From assembly GCA_964440935.1 (NCBI GenBank), contig CAYTTY010000039.1, positions 1 to 40,013 on the forward strand: DNA of 40,013 nucleotides, given 5' to 3'. The position numbers and the translations under genes were made by a program. Positions 1-8,679 of the stretch are shown one piece after another (the first letter of the stretch is position 1; every line of letters begins with the position of its first letter). Under the pieces are notes generated by a model. It saw nothing but the letters and a program-made list of their open reading frames with translations. It did no database searches and was not told the origin of the DNA. Source of the stretch: WJJR01 sp964440935. Its GTDB lineage: Bacteria; Zixibacteria; MSB-5A5; WJJR01.

Positions 1-341
1 CGTGGCACCCAAATACAAACGGACAATACTTCTGACAATCGCTCTAATCGGAAATCATCTCTGACAATTCCTCCAGCTGATAAGGCAAAGGCGTGTCGTG
101 AAGCACGGCGTGTGAGCAAGTTATTTATAGAGCAGTTGTCAGAATAGATTTCCGATTGCCAAGGCAACCTTAGCTGTCATTGCCGTCCGCCGCGGCGGAG
201 GAATCCATTGTCTTTATACACAAGCAATTATGACACTATCTCGGTCCGCCACGGCCGACTGGGATGACAGCGTATAGAAATCCAAACGGAAAGCACTTCT
301 GACAATCGCTCTAACCTGTTTCTTTCCGGGACACCATACTA
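1..341. repeat. Intergenic repeat cluster at window start
   Basis: No credible gene is visible. The stretch holds copies of the ~32-bp interspersed motif (core GCAATTGTCAGAA followed by TTTCCGTTTG): reverse copies at about 16-46 and 282-314, a forward copy at about 126-158, and a degenerate partial at 49-71. A REP/MITE-like inverted unit at about 173-272 begins GCTGTCAT and ends ATGACAG, with GC-rich hairpins inside. The first bases (GTGGCACCC on the + strand) match the tail that follows this motif elsewhere, so the window probably opens inside a longer composite repeat. Confidence 0.7.
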
Positions 342-540
342 GTGTTATGTCATGCACCAAGAGCCGGACAGAATTCCGTAGGGCAGGAGCACCGGGCGCC
401 AGGCGTGCTCGGCATGGTCAATTCGGCTGCCCGCCCGGGGCTCCTGCCGGACACGCGACAACGCCATCGGCAGGAGCACGGCGCACGCAATTTCCGTTGC
501 GTTCACGACTGCGTGACCGCGCCGGGCTCCTGACAATCGA
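342..540 (+). mobile_element. MITE-like element copy A, right end degenerate
   Basis: The left end GTGTTATGTCA follows a TA dinucleotide at 340-341. The next ~140 bp closely match the left part of the complete copy at 33455-33678: the TAGGGCAGGAGCACCGGGCG block, the GGGGCTCCTGCCGGACA block and the CATCGGCAGGAGC block. The right part diverges and the expected TGACATAACAC end is absent; similarity fades around GGGCTCCTG near 530. There is no transposase or convincing ORF inside. This looks like a decayed copy of a non-autonomous element. Confidence 0.7.
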
Positions 541-811
541 TCGGACCAGGGAGCGTGTTGAAAAACCCGCTTTTACGTCGCGTAAGTGCGGCTCTCAGCC
601 GCACCGGTCCGGCTGAGAGCCGGACCTATGCGAGGTTACAATTCTCTCATTTGGTTGCATCGCGTGGTCCGGAATCAACACGGGACGTTTTCGACACGCC
701 CCAAGATCAGTGGCACCCGCGCGGACCCTGACGAGGGCGTCAGGGCCACCCGTCCACCCGTCCATTTGAAGTGAACTAGCGAGACGAACTCAAATGTGAT
801 GCCTAACATGG
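541..811. other. Gene-free stretch with hairpins
   Basis: No gene is supported here. The stretch opens with a GGGAGCGTGTTGAAAAACC end, which is shared with the inverted element at 7436-7588. An inverted repeat follows at about 590-627 (GGCTCTCAGCC against GGCTGAGAGCC). Confidence 0.5.
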
Positions 812-856
812 GCCGACCCCGACTTACGCGCGCTGAGTCGGGGTTGGCTTATGTTT
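812..856 (+). terminator. Intrinsic terminator without an obvious gene
   Basis: A 12-bp stem (GCCGACCCCGAC at 812-823 against GTCGGGGTTGGC at 837-848, one G-U pair) encloses a 13-nt loop and is followed by TTATGTTT. Orientation is +. No + strand gene lies upstream, so it may end a lost gene or a small RNA. Confidence 0.6.
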
Positions 857-956
857 ATCGCGTTCTATCTATCAAGCTGAGAGCGGTGGCTATTGACAAG
901 TTGCTGTGATGTTTTAGCTTGGATGTCGGACGAATTCAGCCATTGGAGTTACAACC

Positions 957-3497
957 ATGCAGATTGGGCGCTTGGTCCTTTGCCTTTTTTTGTTCTAGAC
1001 TGTATTCCTACCTCGGTTCAGTGGACGGGCGAGCAACTTGCCGGACACCACCCCTAAGGCCGGTGCTTTTGACGCACTCAATCAGCCAATCCCGTTCTTT
1101 GAGTGGCGCAAGCATGATGTGTCAAGCATCGGTGCCGTCCTTTGGAACAACGGTTCTCTGGGCTTCTTTGAGTATCCATTGAACAGCAACTTGGAGCATA
1201 TCCAATATGGTCAATTCTTGTTCGGCTGCGTGAGAGGCCAGGACACCTTAGTCTCCAATAATTCTACTTACCCACATGAATTTCAATCGCTCAGTCACAT
1301 TGAGGAGTACTCAAATCATGTGGACGAAGGGAATTACTCTCCCTCGTCCGTTGCAGATCAGGAGTATCGAACTGTATTTGTGGATACGTTGCATGTTCCT
1401 GGTAGCACTGATCCGATAGAACTGCGTCCTCACAAACCGATTGGGCTCAGTGTGACTCAACGGACTTATGCCTGGTCGGGTGGCTTTGCTCGTTCAATAA
1501 TCATTGCGGAGTGGTGGCTTAAGAACCTCTCAGACCGGCCGATTTCTGGTGGTGTGGTCGGTCTGCGTGTGGGGCCGGCTGTCCTATGGTCTACTAACTG
1601 GCCCACGGACGTTGGGCTTGGTGATGGGCACGGATTCTTCGATAACTACCTTGGTTTTACTCAGACTGCTCCGGGTGTGGTAGCAGGAATTCCGGACACA
1701 CTTGAACTTGTCTGGTGGGCCGATAATGATGGCGATCCGCATTTTGGTGGCGGTTCATTCTCGAGCCGAGGTCCCCGGTCGGCAATGGGTTTGCGGCTTC
1801 TTCGAACACCTTCTGGCAATGGACAACTCTCATTCAATTGGTGGGTGCGAACCTATAGCGGTAAGTGGCCGCCAAATATAAACTGGGGACCACGCCGCAC
1901 TAAGAATAGAGCTTTGTATGAGGGCTCTGTAGGATTCCCGGTCGGTGATCGTGGCACCTACTACATGATGACCAACGGTGAAGTTGACTATGACTCACCC
2001 TATGCCGCCATCGACTTCAGCGTTGAGGGCTGGGAATCGCCGTCGCGTGATAGCGATCTTGCAGAGGATATCGCCCGAGGTTCGGCGCCCGAGTTCATTC
2101 TCTCCTACGGTCCGATCGACGACATCGCACCCGGCGATTCCGTTCCGTTCACCGTCGCATTCGTCGCCGGACCCGACTTTCACACCGATCCGTCGAATTA
2201 CGCCAACAATCTCAATGTTCATGACCCGTCGAAGTATTTGTCCAACCTGGATTTCTCCAATCTCTACCTCAATGCCCGCTGGGCTGATTGGTGGTTTGAT
2301 AATCCGGGCGTGGATACCGACGGCGACGGGTATCGTGGACGCGCCTATCTGGTCAATTGCCGGGAGAACGGAATTTGCGACTCGATATTCTACAAAGGCG
2401 ACGGTGTGCCCGACTGGCGCGGTCCGGGACCGCCACCCTCACCGCGATTGACGATTACCACTCATCCGAATGAAGCGATTGTGGAATGGACCGGCGCCCG
2501 CTCGGAGACCATCAAGGATGCCTTTTCCCAACAGCGGGACTGGGAGGGGTATCGGCTGTACGCCGGACGGTTTGCACAAGACGACCAGATGTCGCTCCTC
2601 GCGTCCTGGGATCGCGAAGACTATGTCCGCATGGAATACCGTCCCGGCTCCCGCCGCTGGCGCCCGATCTCATATCCCCACACGCCCGATGAGTGGCGCG
2701 CATTGATCCCGGACGACCACTTCAACGTCACTGACTATCTGGAACAGGACCCCGCGAATGCCTATGTCGATATCGTTGCCGATACACTGCGCGATACACT
2801 GGGGGTCATTGTCGCTATCACCGAACGGGAACGGTTGTCCACTTGGGCGCCGGAGGACTACAATCAGGGGAATGAGTACGATGATAACGGCAGGATTCGC
2901 GCCAACATCATTCAGCGAGTCGGCGAGCGGGATACGGTGATTGCTGACGATACCCTGACTTTCGGTGTCTATCGGGCTCATCTCTCCGGCTTCAACGCGG
3001 GTATACCGTTGTACATCGGCGTCAGTGCCTTCGACTATGGTGACATCATGCGCGATTTCCCTGCATCGGAGTCCGGTCCCAGTGCCGAGGCCGAATACGT
3101 CGAGTTCATTAACACACCCGACGTGGTAGTGGACTCCGGACTCAAGGTGACAGTCTTCCCCAATCCGTACAAACTGGCCTATCAGGACATACATGGAAAC
3201 TGGCACTCGTATTACCAAGAGGGATACGAGGGACGCGAGGTGGTCGAGTTCGCCGAGCAGGACCGCCGCATTCACTTCATCAATCTGCCGGATACGGCGA
3301 CAATCAGCATCTACACTCTCGACGGTGACTTGGTCCGCCGCATTCATCATCCCGATCCGTTCTTGACCACGTATCCATCGTCGGTCGGCTGGGACCTGGT
3401 AACGCGCAATGTGCAAGCGGCGGTGTCCGGCATTTACATCTGGAAAGTCGATTCGCGGCTCGGCAGCCAGACGGGGAAGCTGGTGATTATCAAGTAG
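957..3497 (+). CDS. Large secreted protein with T9SS/FlgD-like C-terminal tail; in-frame TAG in signal peptide
   Basis: The protein is probably exported and surface-displayed; I cannot assign its substrate. The best start is ATG 957, preceded by TTGGAG, and it begins a typical signal peptide (MQIGRLVLCLFLF). Codon 14, at 996-998, is TAG. The frame then continues without interruption for about 830 codons. Without that TAG this is an ~846-residue precursor; with it, translation would need a weak start near 1038 (TTG) and would lose the signal. The body has many Trp/Gly/Asp-rich beta segments, and around residue 470 there is a DTDGDGY calcium-type loop. The last ~110 residues start with a VFPNPYK motif and end SGIYIWKVDSR...GKLVIIK, as in type A sorting domains that follow an FlgD-like Ig fold. 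Intact apart from one codon, it is either a fresh pseudogene or a sequence error. TAG serves as a normal stop elsewhere in the window (for example the XPF-like gene, dnaX and cytochrome b). Confidence 0.75.
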
Positions 3498-3936
3498 GGT
3501 GGGCATCAGGGGTCTTGCCGTGCATTCTGATCGACCCACAGCAGAGCGGATCGCCCTCCCGACGGGTGGCCCGGGCCTTTGGGGCATGTCAAAAAGCTCT
3601 AATTTCAGCTCTATCGCCGATCTTGGCATCCCGCCGAAATCCTCCCCCCACCTACTTTCCGACACACAGACTCTTGCCGATCCAGCCGATTGTAGTACAT
3701 TAGGAGTGTACGTCGTCGTGTAGACGGAGTATCACCGGGCTTGCGCGGCCGCCGAGATCGCATCACGGAAGGAGACCGGCCGCGTTCGTCACGAGGGGCA
3801 ACTTGGCTGTCCCCGCGGATCACGATTCAGGGGCGAATTGTGATCCCCAAGTGGAACCCCAACCCGCTTCTAGCGGTTGTGTGATAACAGACAGCGAAAG
3901 ATCAACAGTCTCTTTCCGTCAGGAAGGATGTGCGTC
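3498..3936. other. Intergenic stretch, nothing clear
   Basis: There is no gene, RNA or convincing hairpin. Short open frames on both strands overlap one another and have neither ribosome binding sites nor recognisable products. An AGGAAGG ribosome binding site for the next gene lies at 3921-3927. Confidence 0.5.
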
Positions 3937-4611
3937 GTGAAGCCGCTCCGAATTCTCGTTGATACACCCACGTCGAAACATCCCATCGCCGATCAGCTCC
4001 GCGACAAGGGTGTCGAGTTGGTGGAATCCAACCTCAAATTCGAACAATTCCGCGTGACCGACCGTTGCGGGATCTGGTTCCTGCCGGCCGACCAGTTCAT
4101 GAAATACGTGGCGGAAAAGTCGATCTTCCGACGCGTGATCGAATTCAAAAAGTCGGTACCCGAGCCGGTGGTCATTGTCGACGGTGACCCGGACGAACAT
4201 CGCAATGGCGTATCGGGCGCTGCCTTGCGGAGTGCCATGGCCTTTATCGCGCTCAGCAATCACATCCCGATTCTGATCGCCGACAAACCCGGCGAATCCG
4301 CCGACCTGCTCTACATCATGGCGAACCAAGCCCAAACCGGCATGGGACAGAGCATCAACGGGACACCGGCCACCAAAGCACCGGACGACGGAAATGGCAA
4401 CGGCCGGCCGAAAGACCTCAACGAGCTACAGGAATACATTCTCACCTCGCTTCCCGACGTCGGCCCATCAACGGCGAAAGCGCTGCTTAAGAAATACCGC
4501 ACCCTCAAAGGCGTCTTCTCCGCCAACGCCAAAGACCTGACTCGTATTCCCGGCATTGGCCCCAAGAAGGCGAAGCGGCTCGAAGCGTTTTTGTCGGGGA
4601 CGTTGGATTAG
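3937..4611 (+). CDS. XPF/ERCC4-fold protein with tandem HhH motifs, probably nuclease-inactive
   Basis: This 224-residue protein resembles the ERCC4 nuclease plus (HhH)2 architecture of archaeal Hef/XPF, which cuts branched DNA. Residues 1-130 follow the ERCC4 fold, with an N-terminal RILVDTP strand and later VVIVDGDPDE and IPILIADKPGESADLLYIMA. Residues 160-222 contain two helix-hairpin-helix motifs (LPDVGPSTAKALLKKY and IPGIGPKKAKRLEAF). The catalytic signature GDx(n)ERKx3D is not visible: the equivalent stretch at residues 44-54 reads CGIWFLPADQF. I therefore infer a DNA-binding pseudonuclease or a much altered active site. Start choice: GTG 3937 lies 9 nt after AGGAAGG, whereas in-frame ATG 3928 touches that site directly. 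The gene stands alone, and a terminator follows at 4642. Confidence 0.75.
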   Translation: MKPLRILVDTPTSKHPIADQLRDKGVELVESNLKFEQFRVTDRCGIWFLPADQFMKYVAEKSIFRRVIEFKKSVPEPVVIVDGDPDEHRNGVSGAALRSAMAFIALSNHIPILIADKPGESADLLYIMANQAQTGMGQSINGTPATKAPDDGNGNGRPKDLNELQEYILTSLPDVGPSTAKALLKKYRTLKGVFSANAKDLTRIPGIGPKKAKRLEAFLSGTLD

Positions 4612-4641
4612 AGCATTTTGGTGTATGCAAGTCGGGGCACC

Positions 4642-4662
4642 AAACCGTTAAAACGGTTTTTC
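4642..4662 (+). terminator. Intrinsic terminator after XPF-like gene
   Basis: AAACCGTT at 4642-4649 pairs with AACGGTTT at 4652-4659, and the run of T continues to 4661. It lies 31 nt past the stop codon. The stem is short and its loop is tight, so strength is uncertain. Confidence 0.5.
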
Positions 4663-4732
4663 GCAGAAACGTAGATTCCGGCACCCGATTTCACGGCGTG
4701 TTGAACAAGGGGTGTCATTGCCGTCTCCGTAC

Positions 4733-4835
4733 ATAGAGCGATTGTCAGAAGAACTTTCCGTTTCCATTCGGGTGCCACGGGCCTTTATAGCAATTGTCAT
4801 AAATCCTTTCCGTTTGGATCAGGGTGCCACGGACC
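4733..4835 (+). repeat. Two tandem copies of the GCAATTGTCAGAA interspersed repeat
   Basis: Copy one, about 4733-4783, reads TAGAGCGATTGTCAGAA, then TTTCCGTTT, then GGTGCCACGGGCCT. Copy two, about 4786-4833, reads TATAGCAATTGTCATAA, then TTTCCGTTTGG, then GGTGCCACGGACCT. Both are in the same orientation. The MITE at 4840 starts directly after the second copy. Confidence 0.75.
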
Positions 4836-4839
4836 TCTA

Positions 4840-5060
4840 GTACTATGTCACGCGTGATATGTCGTAGGGCAGGAGCACTGCGCGTCCGTGACGTTGGAGA
4901 CTGCGGGAGCGATGGCAGCGCAGGGCTCCTGCCGATTTCGTTGTCGCGTGTCCGGCAGGAGCCCCGGGCGGGCAGCCGAATTGACCATACCGAGCACGCA
5001 TGGCGCCCGGTGCTCCTGCCCTACGGAGTTCTGTCCGGCTCTTGGTGCGTGACATGACAC
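4840..5060 (-). mobile_element. MITE-like element copy B, complete, TA-flanked
   Basis: This is a 221-bp unit with imperfect terminal inverted repeats (GTACTATGTCACGC at the left against GCGTGACATGACAC at the right), flanked by TA at 4838-4839 and 5061-5062. Inside are paired TAGGGCAGGAGCA and TGCTCCTGCCCTA blocks and further GGCAGGAGC/GCTCCTGCC pairs, so the whole unit could fold into a long hairpin. It is the reverse complement of the copy at 33455-33678. It contains no transposase. TA target duplication is typical of the IS630/Tc1-mariner superfamily, which is the likely mobiliser (inference). Confidence 0.8.
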
Positions 5061-5061
5061 T

Positions 5062-5225
5062 ATCTATGAACGAAGTGAAACAGCAGGGGTGATTGGTCGC
5101 TACGATACCAACGAGTCAGAGGCGGCATCCGTCGGCGTCATCTAGTGGGAACCGACCAATGGCAAGGGCCTGATGGCGGGCCCTCCATCAACACAACTGA
5201 TCCATGAGTGGCCTCGCACAAACAG
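5062..5225. other. Short spacer downstream of typA
   Basis: A weak hairpin (AGGGCC/GGCCCT around 5165-5185) lacks a T tract on either strand. Nothing else is seen. Confidence 0.4.
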
Positions 5226-7106
5226 TTACGTCAACGCGCCAAGCTGTTGCTTCTGATGGCGTTTGCGCTCATCGGCGTCGAGAATCGCTTTGCGCATCCG
5301 GATTGACTTGGGGGTGACTTCGACAAGCTCATCGTCAGCAATCCAACCCATCGCTTGTTCCAACGCCATTCGCAGCGGCGCGGCGAGTGTGACACCGACG
5401 TCTTTCGTCGACGACCGGTGGTTGGTGAGATTCTTGCGCTTGGTTGGGTTGCACATTAGATCGCCCGGGCGTGAATTCTCGCCGATGATCTGGCCCGTAT
5501 ACACCCGATCGGTCGGCTCAACGAAGATGACGGCGCGCTCCTGCAGTCCTTCAATGGCGTATGCGGTGACAGGGCCAGTCTCCATACTTACCGCTGATCC
5601 TCGGTTTCGAGCGGCAATCGTGCCCTGCCATGGTCCATGGCCAACGGCGCGTGACGACATAATCCCCAGACCGTGCGTGTCGGTCAGGAATTCCGAGCGA
5701 TAGCCGATGAGCCCGCGCGTGGGGATTTCAAACTCGATGCGCAAGATCCCGGTGCCGACTGTTTCCATGGTCCGCATTGTCCCCTTGCGGCGTGCCAGCT
5801 TCTCGATCACGACACCCTGATACTCTTCAGGAACATCAATGATCAGCTGTTCGAGCGGTTCTATGATCTGTCCCTCGGCGTCGACATGCGTAATGACTTC
5901 CGGGCGCGACACGCAAAACTCCAGTCCCTCACGCCGCATTTCTTCGATCAGGATCGCGAGGTGCAATTCACCCCGTCCCGATACTTTGACCCCGTCGGAA
6001 CGGCCGATGTCCTCCACCCGCAGGGCGACGTTGACGCGCTGCTCGTGTTGCAGACGCTCCTTTAATTCACGCAGCATCACTGCTGTGCCGTTCTGTCCCG
6101 AGAAAGGACCCGAGTTCACCAGAAAGAACGCTGAGACCGTCGGTTCCTCGATCTCCAGGGGCTTTGGTGCGGACGTTGGTTCTTCGAGAGCGGAAAAGAC
6201 ATCGCCGATACCAATCTCGTCCGGTCCGGCGAGCCATACAATATCTCCGGCGCTGATCGTGTCGACCTCGATTCGGTCAAGACCGCGTGTCACCCACATG
6301 TGCACGCCTTTCTCTTGAGACGTTTCGGTCACATGCCACCCGGACTCTGGCGTCGAAGGATCATTCCATCGTGTCACGATGCGATGAAACGGCTCGCCTT
6401 TGTTCAGTGATCCGCGCAACACGCGCCCGCAGCCAATCTGACCGACATAGTCACTCCAGGCGAGTGTGCTGACCTGCATGAGAAAGGGACCGTCTTCATC
6501 AACCTGGGGAGGCGGAACCTCTTCGATGACCGTCTCGAACAGAGCATCCATGCCCTTGTGGATATCCGTGGCGAGGTCGCGCACCATCCATCCCGCCAGT
6601 CCCGAACCGTAAAGCAAAGGGAAGTGCGCCTGTTGATCCGTTGCGCCCAAATCAACGAACAGATCAAACGTCTTATTCAGGGCATGATCGGGACGGGCAT
6701 TGGGCCGATCCACTTTGTTAATCACTACGATCGGTCGCAGTCCAAGACGCAGGGCGCGCATGAGAACGTACCGTGTCTGAGGCATCGGACCTTCATTTGC
6801 GTCAACCAGAAGTAACACCGAATCCACCATCGACAGCACACGCTCCACTTCGCCGGAAAAATCCACATGGCCGGGTGTATCGATGATGTTGATCAGGTGA
6901 TCATTCCATGTCACCGAACAGTGCTTGGCCCGTATGGTGATCCCGCGTTCCCGTTCGAGATCATAGTTGTCCATCAGCCGTGTGGCGACATTCTGGTTCT
7001 CGCGGAATGTCCGGGTTGCACGAAAGACCGAATCGATCAGTGTGGTCTTGCCGTGATCAATGTGAGCCACAATGGCCAGATTGCGGATGTCAGAAACGGG
7101 CGTCAT
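5226..7106 (-). CDS. typA: Translational GTPase TypA/BipA
   Basis: This ribosome-binding GTPase of the EF-G superfamily is involved in ribosome assembly and stress or low-temperature adaptation. The N-terminal G domain is complete: P-loop AHIDHGKTTL near residue 15, the switch segment with RGITIRAKH, DTPGHVDFSGEVERV and NKVDRPNARP. Domain II (VGQIGCGRVLRG), domain III and the domain V-like region follow, with the family-typical RGLIGYRSEFLTDTHG stretch and a C-terminal LRKAIL-type basic helix (here MRKAILDADERKR). At 626 residues it is slightly longer than the usual ~605-615. Start ATG 7106 has a GAGAGG sequence about 12 nt upstream. It is a single-gene unit with repeats downstream and a possible small RNA gene divergent to it. 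Confidence 0.95.
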   Translation of the reverse strand: MTPVSDIRNLAIVAHIDHGKTTLIDSVFRATRTFRENQNVATRLMDNYDLERERGITIRAKHCSVTWNDHLINIIDTPGHVDFSGEVERVLSMVDSVLLLVDANEGPMPQTRYVLMRALRLGLRPIVVINKVDRPNARPDHALNKTFDLFVDLGATDQQAHFPLLYGSGLAGWMVRDLATDIHKGMDALFETVIEEVPPPQVDEDGPFLMQVSTLAWSDYVGQIGCGRVLRGSLNKGEPFHRIVTRWNDPSTPESGWHVTETSQEKGVHMWVTRGLDRIEVDTISAGDIVWLAGPDEIGIGDVFSALEEPTSAPKPLEIEEPTVSAFFLVNSGPFSGQNGTAVMLRELKERLQHEQRVNVALRVEDIGRSDGVKVSGRGELHLAILIEEMRREGLEFCVSRPEVITHVDAEGQIIEPLEQLIIDVPEEYQGVVIEKLARRKGTMRTMETVGTGILRIEFEIPTRGLIGYRSEFLTDTHGLGIMSSRAVGHGPWQGTIAARNRGSAVSMETGPVTAYAIEGLQERAVIFVEPTDRVYTGQIIGENSRPGDLMCNPTKRKNLTNHRSSTKDVGVTLAAPLRMALEQAMGWIADDELVEVTPKSIRMRKAILDADERKRHQKQQLGALT

Positions 7107-7134
7107 TTGGCGACAGATCCTCTCTCTAAGCGTC

Positions 7135-7320
7135 TAAGTCAGGACCTCCCAAGAAGTTTGAGATATCAGGGGAGAGGTCGGATTCCCAGACCCTACATGT
7201 ACGGAGATGGGATCACACTGGTTGGCCAATCACGCAAAATAGTCCCCTGGGAAGATGCTCCCTGTCCCGATTTGTGATTGGGATCGGCCCGCCGGTGTGT
7301 TGCCGGCGGGCTTTGTGTTT
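7135..7320 (+). ncRNA. Possible structured small RNA ended by a terminator
   Basis: Between typA and a strong + strand terminator there is no gene, yet the sequence is foldable. AAGTCAGGAC near 7136 can pair with GTCCCGATTT near 7266. An internal loop follows, then CAGGGGA near 7168 pairs with TCCCCTG near 7245, with an apical hairpin between them. A closing stem, large bulge and terminal stem recall 6S RNA in outline, but I see no decisive conserved motif. The boundaries and the family are guesses; a typA leader on the other strand is an alternative. Confidence 0.3.
7287..7320 (+). terminator. Intrinsic terminator
   Basis: A 9-bp perfect stem (GCCCGCCGG at 7287-7295 against CCGGCGGGC at 7303-7311) is followed by TTTGTGTTT. 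It is oriented + and has no protein gene before it. Confidence 0.7.
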
Positions 7321-7349
7321 CTAACGGATTTCTAATCGCAAAGTTCTTC

Positions 7350-7685
7350 TATAGCAATTGTCAGATTTCCTGTCGGATGGAGAAAGAGCGAATCTTGTTT
7401 CACATGGTATTTAGGTTTGGGTGCCACGGGCCTTGAGGGGCGTGTTGAAAAACCTGCCGACCATTATCGTCTCAGACTGGGGGCGAGGCTCCTGCCGAGC
7501 AGCGGTGTGGAACAGGCAGTTGCGGCTCGCCGGGAGGCTCGCCCTCCCCAAGGCTCTGATTCTCGGGGGTCTTTCAACACGCTCCTTGAGGCCCGTGGTT
7601 CCACGTTCACACGCGCCCGGTTCACGGGCCTCAAGGCCCGTGGCACCCAAATACAAACGGAAAAGACTTCTGACAATTGCTCTAA
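7350..7685. repeat. Nested inverted composite repeat
   Basis: The outer ends are inverted copies of the interspersed motif: TATAGCAATTGTCAGA at 7350 and, reversed, TCTGACAATTGCTCTA ending at 7684. Each is followed inward by a GGTGCCACGGGCCTTGAGG stretch (about 7429-7440; reversed near 7629-7645). Inside lies a second inverted unit with ends GGGGCGTGTTGAAA (7436) and TTTCAACACGCTCC (7588), apparently inserted at CTTGAG, a sequence seen on both sides. No ORF is credible. The last bases of the window repeat the same composite, including the CCCCCGAGAATCA segment. Confidence 0.7.
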
Positions 7686-7792
7686 CTTGTGCAAATGTGA
7701 AGCAACTTGAAAAACCCAACATGTTGGTTCATGTGCGATTCTGAAGACGGTTTCACTCGCCCCGCCTCTCTGAGCATTTCCAAACCAAAGAT

Positions 7793-7825
7793 AAAGCCCG
7801 CGAGGCACGAATGCTCGCGGGCTTT
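7793..7825 (-). terminator. Intrinsic terminator of the MopE/dockerin gene
   Basis: A perfect 12-bp stem (AAAGCCCGCGAG/CTCGCGGGCTTT) with a 9-nt loop is followed, on the minus strand, by a T-rich ATCTTTGG tail. It lies 29 nt past the stop at 7854. Confidence 0.85.
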
Positions 7826-7853
7826 GGTTCCCTCTACGGATCGGCTTGATGAA

Positions 7854-8585
7854 TTACAGGCCACACGACGCCTGAACCGGGTCACACGGATCGCAGGGGT
7901 CCGGACCATTGAAGAATAACGCATCGATCAACGCGTTAAGATCAGTGTCATCGGGCACGCCGTCGTTATTGAAGTCACCACGCGATGTTGGGCAATTCGG
8001 ATCTTGCGGATCAGGACCATTGAAAAACAACGCATCGATCAGCGCGTTCAGGTCGACCGCATCGAGGAAGTTGTCGGCATTGAAGTCGGCCTGGAATGGG
8101 CACGAACAACAAATGCCGCCCTCATCAATTGATCCGTCGCAGTTATCGTCGAGTCCGTTGCACACCTCCGCAGCCCCCGGATGGACATCGGGATCGGTAT
8201 CATCGCAATCGGTGCTGTCGGTGACGTACCCGATGGGCTGATTGCACTGGACCAGCGTGACCGACACATTGCCGTACCCGTCACCGTCGGCATCGGCGTA
8301 ACACGTCGGGGCATCGGTCCTGTAAACATAGGCCGATCCCGCACTACTCAGTCCGCCCGGGTCGGCACGTAACGCACCAATAATCAGATCGTCGAAGCCG
8401 TCGTTATTGACATCCCCCGCATTCGAAACTGATTCGCCAAGTGCGTCGTCGTCGGCCGCGCCGTCAAACTGCCACGAGAGAACGGGTGTGCAGACGCCGA
8501 CGGCGTCTGCGGCCAATTGCAATGGCATGAGTGCAACAGCCAGGAGAACACAACTTTCCGCTAAAAACCTTCCACATCGTTTCAT
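7854..8585 (-). CDS. Secreted FG-GAP / MopE metal-binding motif / double dockerin protein
   Basis: The secreted protein has 243 residues. The signal peptide spans residues 1-26 (LLAVALMPLQLAADA). One FG-GAP calcium loop lies at about 52-72 (NAGDVNNDGFDDLIIGA). A MopE-type motif runs about 96-156 (DADGDGYGN ... DCDDTDPDVHPGAAEVCNGLDDNCDGSIDEG). Two dockerin type I-like repeats sit at 167-190 and 204-227, each carrying DLNALIDALFFNGPDP. Only one FG-GAP blade remains, and it runs straight into the MopE motif; propellers normally have about seven, so an internal deletion is plausible. Start ATG 8585 has GGAGG 9 nt upstream; an in-frame start further upstream would bury the signal. The dockerins could dock on cohesin-like modules such as those in the gene at 11054 (inference). 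Its enzymatic role, if any, is unknown. Confidence 0.8.
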   Translation of the reverse strand: MKRCGRFLAESCVLLAVALMPLQLAADAVGVCTPVLSWQFDGAADDDALGESVSNAGDVNNDGFDDLIIGALRADPGGLSSAGSAYVYRTDAPTCYADADGDGYGNVSVTLVQCNQPIGYVTDSTDCDDTDPDVHPGAAEVCNGLDDNCDGSIDEGGICCSCPFQADFNADNFLDAVDLNALIDALFFNGPDPQDPNCPTSRGDFNNDGVPDDTDLNALIDALFFNGPDPCDPCDPVQASCGL

Positions 8586-8679
8586 ACTGCCAGACCTCCG
8601 AGAGGAAGTAAGTGAGATTGTGGATACAGGAATTGATTGAAGCGGTTCACAGACCGGCGGCGTATTTGCTCCCAGCTCA

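Noticed and set aside
342..616. Overlapping open frames in the first MITE copy
   Set aside because: The same frames recur in the other copies in both orientations with stops and shifts; they follow the repeat and show no codon bias.
957..998. TAG recoding (pyrrolysine-type or reassigned amber) to explain the in-frame stop
   Set aside because: Several genes in the window end in TAG, and a signal peptide is an unlikely place for a special residue; error or mutation is simpler.
2670..3665. 331-codon open frame on the minus strand
   Set aside because: It is antisense to the C-terminal half of the large secreted protein, whose + strand product has a recognisable sorting tail; no signal, ribosome binding site or family is visible on the minus strand.
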